From an uncultured Eubacterium sp. (GTDB taxonomy: Bacteria; Bacillota; Clostridia; Lachnospirales; Lachnospiraceae), in assembly GCA_910584645.1 (NCBI GenBank), contig CAJUAU010000006.1, positions 118,373 to 168,326 of the forward strand: a stretch of 49,954 nt of DNA. Reading direction: 5' to 3'. A program made the translations under genes and the position numbers. A model generated the notes under the pieces. That model had not been told where the DNA came from, did not search any database, and was given only the letters and a program-made list of their open reading frames with translations. Positions 42,055 through 49,892 of this stretch are shown piece by piece. Position 1 is the stretch's first letter; each line of letters begins with the position of its first letter.

Positions 42055-42083
42055 ATTGTATCAATGAAATATAATTTTGACAA
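42055..42083 (-). promoter_or_regulatory. Sigma-A type promoter of comEA
   Basis: On the - strand TTGTCA (42078-42083), a 17-bp spacer and TACAAT (42055-42060), about 54 bp before the comEA ATG. Confidence 0.75.
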
Positions 42084-42109
42084 CCACAAAATCAGATTTT
42101 TCATATAAA

Positions 42110-42283
42110 GTCCATCCAGCGGCTATAAGCCGTCCGTACTTGCACGGAACGGGTTATAGACATTGGATGGGCTAACCGAATGAGTATGGAGGGCGTCAGC
42201 CCGCAATACGAATTCGGGAAGCTGACTGCGGGAGTGCCGTGGCACGGAGCAGGCAGCTTTATTTTATGAAACCAGGGCCCGGG
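42110..42283 (+). ncRNA. Structured RNA-like repeat, copy 1
   Basis: 173-bp unit. Helices on the + strand: CTATAAGCCGT/ACGGGTTATAG capped by CCGT(acttgc)ACGG; CCGAAT-GA-GTAT / ATAC-GA-ATTCGG (42176-42187 with 42206-42217) capped by GGGC(gtca)GCCC; and AAGCTGACTGC/GCAGGCAGCTT (42219-42229 with 42249-42259) followed by TTATTTTAT, like a terminator. CCATCCA/TGGATGG closes the 5' domain. It differs from copies 2 and 3 mostly at paired sites. Strand is inferred from the terminator-like tail. Confidence 0.6.
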
Positions 42284-42456
42284 TCCATCCAGCGGCTATA
42301 AGCCACGCATGCTTGCATGCAGTGGGTTATAGACACCCCCTGGGCTAACCGAATGAGTATGGAGAGCGACAGCTCGCAATACGAATTCGGGAAGCTGACT
42401 GCGGGAGTGCCGTGGCACGGAGCAGGCAGCTTTATTTTATGAAACCAGGGCCCGGG
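42284..42456 (+). ncRNA. Structured RNA-like repeat, copy 2
   Basis: 173 bp after copy 1. The first stem-loop reads CTATAAGCCAC/GTGGGTTATAG with cap GCAT(gcttgc)ATGC, i.e. several pairs changed on both sides relative to copy 1. The second helix keeps the tandem GA/GA loop and has GAGC(gaca)GCTC where copy 1 has GGGC/GCCC. The terminator-like third hairpin is unchanged. Confidence 0.6.
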
Positions 42457-42570
42457 TCCATCCAGCGGCTATAAGCCACGCATGCTTGCATGCAGTGGGT
42501 TATAGACACCCCCTGGGCTAACCGAATGAGTATGGAGAGCGACAGCCCGCAATACGAATTCGGGAAGCTG
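42457..42570 (+). ncRNA. Structured RNA-like repeat, copy 3 (partial)
   Basis: Matches copy 2 from its 5' end through the GA/GA helix, then stops after gggaagctg at 42570, where unrelated sequence leads into the transporter gene. The terminator-like hairpin is missing. One stem base follows copy 1 (GCCC opposite GAGC), suggesting mixing between copies. Confidence 0.55.
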
Positions 42571-42581
42571 CCGGCGAGGGC

Positions 42582-43016
42582 CTATTTCCACTTAAAAGTA
42601 ATGATCCCTGCTATGATCGCTGCCAGCCCGATCACTTTTCTCCATTCAAAGGGCTGTTTTTCCACGCCAAATAATCCCATCAGCTCGATGATATACGCCA
42701 CAACGATCTGTGCTGTTACAATAAACACCACCGCTCTCGCCGGACCGCACTGGTTCATCGCCTGAATGACCGTATAAGTAATAAAGGCACCAATAGCGCC
42801 GCCAAGAAGCATATATTTGGGCTGCACTCCCCACAGGCTGCCGATGGATCCATCCCTTCCTGTCACCAGCCATGCTGCCACACAAACAACAAAAGCAGAA
42901 ATCTGAACGAAGGCTGCCGCCAGCCAGATACTGCTTTGTTTTGTCACCTCTGAATTAAACACCCCCTGCACACTCATCAATGCACCAGAGATCAGTCCAA
43001 TCACAATACCCCACAT
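42582..43016 (-). CDS. DMT-superfamily transporter, YdcZ-like (half-size)
   Basis: A 144-aa protein with five hydrophobic segments and the YdcZ-family signature MWGIVIGLISGALMSVQGVFNSEVTKQSSIW, then PKYMLLGGAIGAFITYTVIQAMNQCGPARAVVFIVTAQIVVAYIIELMGLFGVEKQPF. Such half-size proteins act as dimers; the substrate is unknown. ATG 43016 is chosen over the upstream extension (residues PIIEDSSWEQT...), which lacks family features. It stands alone, and the repeat array ends 11 bp after its stop. Confidence 0.82.
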   Translation of the reverse strand: MWGIVIGLISGALMSVQGVFNSEVTKQSSIWLAAAFVQISAFVVCVAAWLVTGRDGSIGSLWGVQPKYMLLGGAIGAFITYTVIQAMNQCGPARAVVFIVTAQIVVAYIIELMGLFGVEKQPFEWRKVIGLAAIIAGIITFKWK

Positions 43017-43183
43017 AAAAAATGCCGTCCTTTCATAAATATGATGTCGGGGGCAAACGGCAGTCTGCTCCCAACTGCTATCTTCTATTATGGGCATATT
43101 AAGGAAAAATATTCAATTAAAGCGTACCGCAAAGTGGGAGATGCAGATGTGGAGAATAATTTTCATTGTACTAGCATCGAGCT

Positions 43184-43249
43184 AGCTCGATGGCGCTATT
43201 TTGCTGCCAGCGCAGAACGAAACAGGGTTCAAATTGGCACCATCGAGCT
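43184..43249 (-). terminator. Hairpin element at end of DUF2164 gene
   Basis: The 13-bp stem AGCTCGATGGCGC/GCACCATCGAGCT (one G-U) overlaps the stop of the gene at 43248 and carries the loop word AATTTGAACCCTG on the - strand, shared with 7248-7260 and 21479-21490. No T-run; possibly a mobile hairpin repeat acting as a transcript end. Confidence 0.5.
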
Positions 43250-43502
43250 ACTTATAAAGAGCATAATAATCGCTCTCCAGATTCTCTACATTTCGCGTAA
43301 GCCATAGTTTCACATCATCCAATGCCTTATTGTAAATTCTTTCACCCAGCATTTCAATAAAAAAATCAAGGATCATCTCAGAACCGATGATTCCCAGTTC
43401 TTCATCTCTTTCCTCCTTGAAAAAATAAATAATATCCTCCTGCATCTTTCTCTTTTCCTCTGGAGAAATACTGAGGAGATTTCTCTGCCCTTCGTTTCTC
43501 AT
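43248..43502 (-). CDS. DUF2164 family protein
   Basis: An 84-aa protein. LSPEEKRKMQEDIIYFFKEERDEELGIIGSEMILDFFIEMLGERIYNKALDDV is the DUF2164 pattern; function unknown. Its C-terminal tail (KLWLTRNVENLESDYYALYK) is slightly longer than the family's minimum. ATG 43502 follows a weak GAGGT. It lies 52 bp after the Fic gene on the same strand, possibly cotranscribed. Confidence 0.75.
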   Translation of the reverse strand: MRNEGQRNLLSISPEEKRKMQEDIIYFFKEERDEELGIIGSEMILDFFIEMLGERIYNKALDDVKLWLTRNVENLESDYYALYK

Positions 43503-43554
43503 ATCTATAACCTCGTCAATTTAATTTTGTATAAGTTCGTCTGGCTTACAGAAC

Positions 43555-44289
43555 CTATTCATGCACAATGTTAATATATTCATCCAGCCGTTGTTCCTCC
43601 AGTAAGGCTATCATCTCAACAAATGGCTGCAATTCTCTATTTACTGCATAAGCTTCCAGCACCTCAAAGTATTCCAGCCGGTTCTCTTTTGCGATAGATA
43701 CTGGGAGGAAACCATTTGCCATCAATTGATAATTCATGATCATACGGGATGTCCGGCCATTACCGTCTACAAAAGGATGGATCTTTACAAACTCTGCATG
43801 TGTCCATGCAGCAAGCTCAATTGCATTTCTTTCTGCCCTGTATGATAACATATCAGTATAAAAATTTTTAATCTGGTGATACATCTCACTGGGTCCAGGT
43901 GGTTTATGTCCTGCTCCAGAAATACGAACTTCCACCCTGCGATAAATTCCACCAGTCAGAATATTTTCCATCAGCAGAGCATGGATATCCTTTACAATTT
44001 TTTCATCCAAAAGCTTTCCATCTATAATGCATCTGTTGATAAATTCAAATGCCTTTTGATGATTTACCACTTCATAAATTTCACGAAGTGTTTTCCCACC
44101 AATAGAAATACCATCTTCCAGAACTGCTTTCGTCTGGATCAGACTCAATGTATTGCCTTCAATAGCAGTAGAGTTATGAGCATACTCAACTTCAAAATTT
44201 TTATCAAAACTTACCAGTGCCTCTTTAGGTAATTGTTTCCGAATCACATCCAGCCGTTCTTTTTTCTGGCTTAGTATATCGTAGTTCAC
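43555..44289 (-). CDS. Fic-domain protein (AMPylase-like)
   Basis: A 244-aa protein. Catalytic Fic motif HPFVDGNGRTSR starting at H171, full HPFxxGNGR consensus, so likely active in transferring AMP from ATP to a target protein. Near the N-terminus S40-TAI-E44-G45 matches the inhibitory (S/T)xxxE(G/N) helix of class II Fic proteins, indicating self-restraint without a separate antitoxin. It starts at GTG 44289 with GAGGTGA upstream. No separate antitoxin gene is adjacent; DUF2164 follows. Confidence 0.9.
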   Translation of the reverse strand: MNYDILSQKKERLDVIRKQLPKEALVSFDKNFEVEYAHNSTAIEGNTLSLIQTKAVLEDGISIGGKTLREIYEVVNHQKAFEFINRCIIDGKLLDEKIVKDIHALLMENILTGGIYRRVEVRISGAGHKPPGPSEMYHQIKNFYTDMLSYRAERNAIELAAWTHAEFVKIHPFVDGNGRTSRMIMNYQLMANGFLPVSIAKENRLEYFEVLEAYAVNRELQPFVEMIALLEEQRLDEYINIVHE

Positions 44290-44311
44290 TCTGACTCACC
44301 TCGATTAGCTC

Positions 44312-44854
44312 TCATTCATAATGCCCATAGTTTAAGACATTGCATCCCAGCTCCCCATCCTTTACAAAAAAACTCGCCCCCGCAACTTTTTTACCATTTT
44401 CAAATACATCCACCGGAACCAGCGTCGCCCCAAAAGACCGTTTATAAAACTTTTTTCCATATTTAACTGTGATCTTCGCCTGGGCGGGTACCGAAAGAGC
44501 TTTACGGATTACTTTCTCTGTCAATATGGAAGAGTAATCGTTTTTCCCAATAACCGTAACCTTACATTTTGCACATCTTTTTCCATAACTGGCTGTAACC
44601 ACAGCTGTCCCCCTGGAAATCCCGGTAACAACACCATCTGCTGACACAGACGCTGCCTTTTTATTTGAGGACTTCCAAAAGACTTTTTTCTTGATCCCTT
44701 TCATTCTTAAAACTTTAGACTTACCTGCCCTTATAGTCAGCGTCGACTTATTCAATCTATTTGTTTCCGCTTTAGCGCAGGCTGCTGTATGGAAAAACAA
44801 CAACACTGCCGAAAAGGATAATATGACAGGAATCCATAGATACTTCTTTTTCAC
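44312..44854 (-). CDS. Secreted Ig-like (BIG2) domain protein
   Basis: A 180-aa protein. Signal peptide MKKKYLWIPVILSFSAVLLFF..AKA, then one BIG2 domain (about 35-105: SSNKKAASVSADGVVTGISRGTAVVTASYG) and a short C-terminal region with KITVKYGKKFYKRSFGATLVPV. Probably exported and wall-associated. It starts at GTG 44854 after GGGAGG. It precedes the Fic gene by 22 bp but is unlikely to be functionally linked. The BIG2 type is shared with the esterase at 7286 and the large protein at 45471. Confidence 0.75.
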   Translation of the reverse strand: MKKKYLWIPVILSFSAVLLFFHTAACAKAETNRLNKSTLTIRAGKSKVLRMKGIKKKVFWKSSNKKAASVSADGVVTGISRGTAVVTASYGKRCAKCKVTVIGKNDYSSILTEKVIRKALSVPAQAKITVKYGKKFYKRSFGATLVPVDVFENGKKVAGASFFVKDGELGCNVLNYGHYE

Positions 44855-44904
44855 AGTCTTTTACCTCCCTAACGATCTTAGGCCAGCTCGATGGCGCCTT
44901 TCTA

Positions 44905-45426
44905 CTACAACTCTTTTGACAGATACAATATCAGATCATCGTCATTACAACACGGCGCATACTGCTGGCAGACCTGGCCACCATACCAGACGCCGCTGCC
45001 GTCAGGAAGATATCCCCGCTTCACATACATTCTCTGGGCACTTCCATATCCACTATGTAAACCAACTCCAAGATAGACCACACGGGAGTGTTCGGCAGCG
45101 ATCTGCTCAGCAACATCCATCAGCTTAGAGCCGATGCCCTTCCTTTGGTATTTCTCTAAAACACCAAAATCAACAAGCTCTGCATACCCCCGGTCCGCAA
45201 AAGCTCCCTCTCCGGCATTGGGGTATACATTGATATATCCTGCTACATTTCCGCGAAATTCTGCTGCCAGTGCAATCGATTTTCCCTCTGATTGATGCTG
45301 CAGTCTCATTTCGTATTTTGCTATGTCCACATGCCATCCCTGGGCGATTTCTTCCTCTGTTATGATCTGTGCATCTCTCTGCTGCATATTACGGATCAAT
45401 ACCTGGCCATCGTCATAATAAACCAT
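44905..45426 (-). CDS. GNAT-family N-acetyltransferase
   Basis: A 173-aa protein. Acetyl-CoA-binding motif in VLEKYQRKGIGSKLMDVAEQIA (Q/R-x-x-G-x-G/A), preceded by AGYINVYP and AELVDFGV, and ending in AQRMYVKRGYLPDGSGVWYGG. Substrate unknown. ATG 45426 follows GGGAG by 9 nt; the earlier in-frame start at 45465 is less likely. It lies 45 bp downstream of the large surface protein gene. Confidence 0.85.
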   Translation of the reverse strand: MVYYDDGQVLIRNMQQRDAQIITEEEIAQGWHVDIAKYEMRLQHQSEGKSIALAAEFRGNVAGYINVYPNAGEGAFADRGYAELVDFGVLEKYQRKGIGSKLMDVAEQIAAEHSRVVYLGVGLHSGYGSAQRMYVKRGYLPDGSGVWYGGQVCQQYAPCCNDDDLILYLSKEL

Positions 45427-45470
45427 TGCTGTTTTCTCCCTCTCTCTGATGTTATCTGGGTTCACAGTAC

Positions 45471-47831
45471 TTATTTCACTTTAACTTTTATTCTTTTTGC
45501 ATACCCATTTCTGGCGTAAACATAAATGCTGCAGGAACCCTTTCCTACTGCTTTGATTTTTCCTTTTTTAGACACCGTCGCAATCTTATTATTGGTAGTT
45601 GCATAACGAAATTCCTTCGCATGTTCATTTGAAAGCTTCTTTTTGTTCCTGCTGACCAGTATAGTACCTGCCTTGATAACTGCAGTCCCGCCTTTTTTTA
45701 GATTGTAAGAACTTTTCTTTACCTTAACTGCTTTCACATTTGTATACTTTGTGTTCTTACTGCCGACGACATGGGCGGTTATCGTTTTAGCAAGTGTTAC
45801 ATTTTTTTCTTCTTCCTGTTTAAAAGCAAGCACATAAACTTTAAAAACCTTTTTTAAATCCAGATTTTTCCCATTGACCTTCTCTACTGTCAATTTTGTG
45901 GTCTTGCCATTCTTTACGGATGTGATGGATCCTGCGTTAAAATCCTTGGAACAATACTGCACATAGACATCATATCCATCTGCACCGGGCACCTTTCCCC
46001 AGGATATTTTGATCTTTTTGCCTTTCTGGCTAACCTTCAGCTTCGCATTTAGCGCCATCTCCCTTTTTTTCTGTTCCTTCTTTTCCTGCTCTGTCAGCTC
46101 CCTTGGCGGCGCTGGCCCTACCGGTTGTGCCTGGTCCACAGATGGTGTAGGCACAGCTGCTGGCGTTGGCCCTGGGGTGGGAGCTGGTTCCTCGGACGGT
46201 GTGGGCTCTGAGGTTGGCCTGGGTTCCACAGTAGGTGTCGGCTCTGGTTCTGTAGTCGGCGTCGGTGTTACAGACGGTGTGGGCATTATGGTGGGCGTTG
46301 GCTCCGGTGTTTGGGTCGGCGCTGGCGTTTTGGCAGGTGCCGGCGTTTCCGTCGGCGTCGGCTCCGCGGTAGGTTCCGGTCCCGGGGAAGGCGTTGGCTC
46401 CGCTGGTTCTTCTACATCCCCCTTAACGGTTACCGGGATATCAATATCATCCACGATCACATACCGATCTGTATCCTTTGGAGTGTAGACAGCCTTAAAC
46501 AAATGAGTTCCCACTGTCCCCACGTCCAATGAAGGCTCCTTCCATGTAAACTTTTCCGGCAGTGGAACATCGGCAAGGGTATTCCCCACAACCGCTGTCA
46601 GATTTTGAGGAACGGTATAGGACGGAATCCATTTCAAAAGAAACCGTATTTTTGAATCCCTAAGTTTTCCATTCTGCACCGTTACATAGGCCGTTGTTAC
46701 ATCCGGCTGGATCATAAGTTTGGTTCCGTCGTCAGACAGACTGCAGTTTTCATAACTCAGGCTTCCCTTCAATACATCATTCTCATCCAGAACTCTTTTA
46801 ACCAATTCCGGGAGTTCTATTTCCCGCCCCGCAGCAAAATTCCCCGAAATAGATATATCCTGCCGGTTTAGATCAAAATTCGTCTTTCCTTCAAGACCTG
46901 TAAAATCACATATTTTATTCATGGTAAAATCAATACTGATGTCATCCCTTACATTGGCAAATTCTTTCAGGGAATTAATCCTAAGAGAGGACAGATCCAG
47001 GGAAACCAGCTCTGGAAAACGTTCTGGGATCAACGCCAGCTTTGCCGGATCTGTAAAATTATTCCCGCTGTTTCGATTTGAAATGGCGATTCCATCAATT
47101 TGATGAACCTTTATTCCAAGATCAAGGTTCTGCAGACCGGATAAATTCTCCTTACCCATATCAAACAATGCTTCCAAAGAATCATCTGTGAGCTTGTTAT
47201 CCCCCAATGACAGGTCTGTCAGCTTCCCTGCTTTCTTTATAAAATCAGGATCTGATATGCTGCAGCCATCCATCCTCAGGAGAGTCAGAGCCGGCAGTTT
47301 ATCACTGGTAAGGTTATCACAAGCGCCCTCCGCAGACAGATCATTTTCTGAAAGATTCAAAGATCTTAAATTCTCCAGTGTCAGATCCGGAATCCTGTCA
47401 AGGCTGTCCCTGACAAGATACAGACCAGTCAGGCTTTGCCTGTGATTGAGAAGGGAAAGATCAACCCCGCTGAGATCACAGCCCTGCAGACGGAGCATTT
47501 CCAGCATTGTACAGTCACGGAACAATGTTTCCAGATGATTCCGGGAATCGCTCTGTGTCATATCCACTCCCTTAATATTGATCAGTTTGATCTTCTCCGG
47601 CTTCAGCGTAATGGTCTGTTCTTCATCATCGCTGTCGACCAATGCGCCCTGATTATTAAGTATGTTTGGTGCAAGGCATTTTTTCAGCTCTGTATACAAT
47701 TTCGCGCTGGCTATCGTTAACGTCTGCTGACCATCTCCCCCCAGAGCGTTTGACTGCCTCCAGGGCATCAGGGGATTAACAATGAGAGTCAGCATCAGCA
47801 CAATGGATAGAAGTCTTCTTTTTGTATTCAT
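45471..47831 (-). CDS. Large leucine-rich-repeat surface protein with Pro/Thr linker
   Basis: A 786-aa protein. Signal peptide 1-32 (MNTKRRLLSIVLMLTLIVNPLMPW). About 75-310: irregular leucine-rich repeats (LRLQGCDLSGVDLSLL, LTDLSLGDNKLTDD, LVSLDLSSLRINSL). About 330-470: beta-rich region with a Big-like/SHIRT-like piece (VGTHLFKAVYTPKD). About 480-575: PTP/EPTP repeats forming an extended stalk. About 585-690: Fn3-like domain (KKIKISWGKVPGADGYDVYVQ). About 700-786: BIG2-like end (IATVSKKGKIKAVGKGSCSIYVYA). Likely a host- or substrate-binding wall protein. No LPXTG motif seen. Confidence 0.85.
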   Translation of the reverse strand: MNTKRRLLSIVLMLTLIVNPLMPWRQSNALGGDGQQTLTIASAKLYTELKKCLAPNILNNQGALVDSDDEEQTITLKPEKIKLINIKGVDMTQSDSRNHLETLFRDCTMLEMLRLQGCDLSGVDLSLLNHRQSLTGLYLVRDSLDRIPDLTLENLRSLNLSENDLSAEGACDNLTSDKLPALTLLRMDGCSISDPDFIKKAGKLTDLSLGDNKLTDDSLEALFDMGKENLSGLQNLDLGIKVHQIDGIAISNRNSGNNFTDPAKLALIPERFPELVSLDLSSLRINSLKEFANVRDDISIDFTMNKICDFTGLEGKTNFDLNRQDISISGNFAAGREIELPELVKRVLDENDVLKGSLSYENCSLSDDGTKLMIQPDVTTAYVTVQNGKLRDSKIRFLLKWIPSYTVPQNLTAVVGNTLADVPLPEKFTWKEPSLDVGTVGTHLFKAVYTPKDTDRYVIVDDIDIPVTVKGDVEEPAEPTPSPGPEPTAEPTPTETPAPAKTPAPTQTPEPTPTIMPTPSVTPTPTTEPEPTPTVEPRPTSEPTPSEEPAPTPGPTPAAVPTPSVDQAQPVGPAPPRELTEQEKKEQKKREMALNAKLKVSQKGKKIKISWGKVPGADGYDVYVQYCSKDFNAGSITSVKNGKTTKLTVEKVNGKNLDLKKVFKVYVLAFKQEEEKNVTLAKTITAHVVGSKNTKYTNVKAVKVKKSSYNLKKGGTAVIKAGTILVSRNKKKLSNEHAKEFRYATTNNKIATVSKKGKIKAVGKGSCSIYVYARNGYAKRIKVKVK

Positions 47832-47993
47832 AACGTCTATTTCCTTTCGTTCATTCTTAGCTCAATGGAATAACCGGTGCCATTGGGCAGGACGTGTCTG
47901 AAAACTCATTCCTAGGTTCTGCACGCCCTAACTAAATTTAGAATACCATATTTTTCTGGATATTTCTATATAAAATCCTTCATAGAGAAAAGA

Positions 47994-48034
47994 ATCCCTT
48001 GAAAACCCATTATTTTACAGAGTTTTCAAGGGAT
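47994..48034 (-). terminator. Terminator of leuCD
   Basis: The 13-bp stem ATCCCTTGAAAAC/GTTTTCAAGGGAT with a 15-nt loop, followed on the - strand by TCTTTTCTC, lies 78 bp after the leuD stop. Confidence 0.75.
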
Positions 48035-48111
48035 ATAAAGTAAACCGGCTCAACAGTGCAAATTTAAACCCGCCGCCAGGCTATTTCAGGAAAAGACGTT
48101 CTGCCACCATA

Positions 48112-48597
48112 TCATTTACTATTAATATAGTTCATCAGCCCCTCGGCTTTGATGATCTTCTGCATAAATTCTGGAAATGCCTGCCCCTGGTAGGTCTGGC
48201 CTTTCGTCTTGTTCACAATGACGCCGCTGTCAAAGTCGATCTCAACCTCGTCGCCGGCTTCAATGTTCTCGGACGCTTCTTTGCACTCAATGATCGGCAG
48301 TCCGATATTGATGGCATTGCGGTAAAAAATTCTGGCAAAGGTCTCTGCGATAACGCAGCTCACTCCTGCTGCCTTGATAGAGATCGGTGCATGCTCCCTG
48401 GATGATCCGCAGCCGAAATTCTTCTCTGCCACGATGATATCACCCTTTTTTACCTTCTTTACAAAATCCTTATCAATGTCTTCCATACAGTGGGTCGCAA
48501 GCTCCGCTGGATCGGAAGAATTCAGATAACGTGCCGGAATGATCACATCCGTATCCACATTATCCCCATATTTAAATACGTTTCCTAATGCTTTCAC
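48112..48597 (-). CDS. leuD: 3-isopropylmalate dehydratase small subunit
   Basis: A 161-aa protein. Swivel domain with KYGDNVDTDVIIPARYL, EKNFGCGSSREHAPISIKAAG and NIGLPIIE, the standard LeuD set of the short HacB-like type. With LeuC it isomerises 2-isopropylmalate to 3-isopropylmalate in leucine synthesis. The start is GTG 48597 (GGAGG 9 nt upstream), matching family length; an upstream frame to 48627 overlaps leuC. It follows leuC by 26 bp. Confidence 0.95.
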   Translation of the reverse strand: MKALGNVFKYGDNVDTDVIIPARYLNSSDPAELATHCMEDIDKDFVKKVKKGDIIVAEKNFGCGSSREHAPISIKAAGVSCVIAETFARIFYRNAINIGLPIIECKEASENIEAGDEVEIDFDSGVIVNKTKGQTYQGQAFPEFMQKIIKAEGLMNYINSK

Positions 48598-48623
48598 AGG
48601 TACGTACCTCCATTCTATATCAA

Positions 48624-49892
48624 TCATTCATTGCCAAGTTCAGATGGTTCCGAGATTTTTCCAGTGACCGCACTCGCGGCTGCCACCGCCGGGCTCGCCA
48701 GATATACCTCAGAATCCACATGTCCCATACGTCCCACAAAATTCCGGTTGGTGGTGGATACTGCCCGCTCACCAGCCGCCAGTATTCCCATATGCCCGCC
48801 AAGACATGGTCCGCAGGTCGGCGTACTGACTACCGCGCCAGCCTTGATAAAGGTCTGCACCAGCCCTTCCTCAATGGCCTGAAGGTAGATCGCCTGGGTG
48901 GCAGGGAAAATGATACAGCGGATGCCTTTTTTCACCTTTCTTCCCTCCAGCACTTTGGCGGCTGCACGAAGATCCCCGATACGTCCATTGGTACAGGAAC
49001 CGATCACCACCTGGTCGATCTCCACCACCCCCGATTCTTTAACAGTCTTTGTATTCTCCGGCAGATGTGGAAATGCCACCGTGGGCTCCAGCGTATCCAG
49101 ATCAATGACGATCTCTTCGTCATATTCTGCGTCGGCATCCGGCTCATAAATGGTATATGGCTTGGTGGAGTGCTCCTTCATATATTCAATGGTCTTCTCA
49201 TCCACTGGGAAAATGCCATTTTTTGCACCAGCCTCGATCGCCATATTAGCAATAGAAAAACGGTCATCCATCGTAAGACTTGCCACACCTTCCCCGGCAA
49301 ACTCCAGAGAACGGTACAAAGCGCCGTCCACACCGATCTTTCCGATAAGATGAAGGATAACATCCTTGCCGCTCACCCATTTTTGAAGACTCCCCTTCAA
49401 AACGACTTTGATGGCAGAAGGAACCTTAAACCATGCTTTTCCGGTGATCATACCGGCTCCCATGTCCGTGCTTCCTACTCCTGTAGAAAACGCTCCCAGA
49501 GCTCCGTAGGTACATGTATGTGAATCGGCTCCAATACAAGTCTCACCCGCCACGATCAGTCCCTTTTCCGGGAGAAGGGCATGCTCGATCCCCATCTCTC
49601 CTACCTCAAAATAGTTTGTGATCCCCTGTGCCTTTGCGTAATCTCTGACACATTTGCAGTGCTCTGCAGACTTAATGTCCTTATTTGGCGTGAAATGATC
49701 CGGTACAAGAGCGATCTTATCCTTGTCAAACACCGTTTTTTTATTCAGCTTCTCCACCTCGTGGATCGCTACTGGTCCGGTAATATCATTTGCCAGAACC
49801 ATATCCAGATCTGCCTCGATCAGCTGGCCCGCCTTTACGCTGTCTAAACCCGCATGGGCGGCCAGTATTTTCTGGGTCATTGTCATTCCCAT
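48624..49892 (-). CDS. leuC: 3-isopropylmalate dehydratase large subunit
   Basis: A 422-aa protein. Aconitase-family iron-sulfur enzyme of the two-subunit archaeal/clostridial type. Cluster ligands in IGADSHTCTYGALG, IGSCTNGRIGDL and STPTCGPCLGGHMG. MTQKILAAHAGLDSVKAGQ is the usual start. I choose ATG 49892 (GGAGAGAGG upstream); the track-like extension to 49943 is not needed. It begins the leuCD unit in this window; other leu genes would lie outside the window. Confidence 0.95.
   Translation of the reverse strand: MGMTMTQKILAAHAGLDSVKAGQLIEADLDMVLANDITGPVAIHEVEKLNKKTVFDKDKIALVPDHFTPNKDIKSAEHCKCVRDYAKAQGITNYFEVGEMGIEHALLPEKGLIVAGETCIGADSHTCTYGALGAFSTGVGSTDMGAGMITGKAWFKVPSAIKVVLKGSLQKWVSGKDVILHLIGKIGVDGALYRSLEFAGEGVASLTMDDRFSIANMAIEAGAKNGIFPVDEKTIEYMKEHSTKPYTIYEPDADAEYDEEIVIDLDTLEPTVAFPHLPENTKTVKESGVVEIDQVVIGSCTNGRIGDLRAAAKVLEGRKVKKGIRCIIFPATQAIYLQAIEEGLVQTFIKAGAVVSTPTCGPCLGGHMGILAAGERAVSTTNRNFVGRMGHVDSEVYLASPAVAAASAVTGKISEPSELGNE

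Noticed and set aside
42110..42570. CRISPR or rRNA/tRNA debris
   Set aside because: Units are contiguous at 173 bp with no spacers, and do not look like known rRNA or tRNA; a structured element explains the paired changes better.
46009..46488. 159-aa Gly/Val-rich ORF on the + strand
   Set aside because: It is the antisense of the Pro/Thr repeat stalk of the large surface protein; composition is an artefact of that repeat.
48624..49892. Homoaconitase instead of LeuC
   Set aside because: Sequence alone cannot separate them fully, but the adjacent short LeuD and the lack of lysine-pathway genes favour leucine synthesis.
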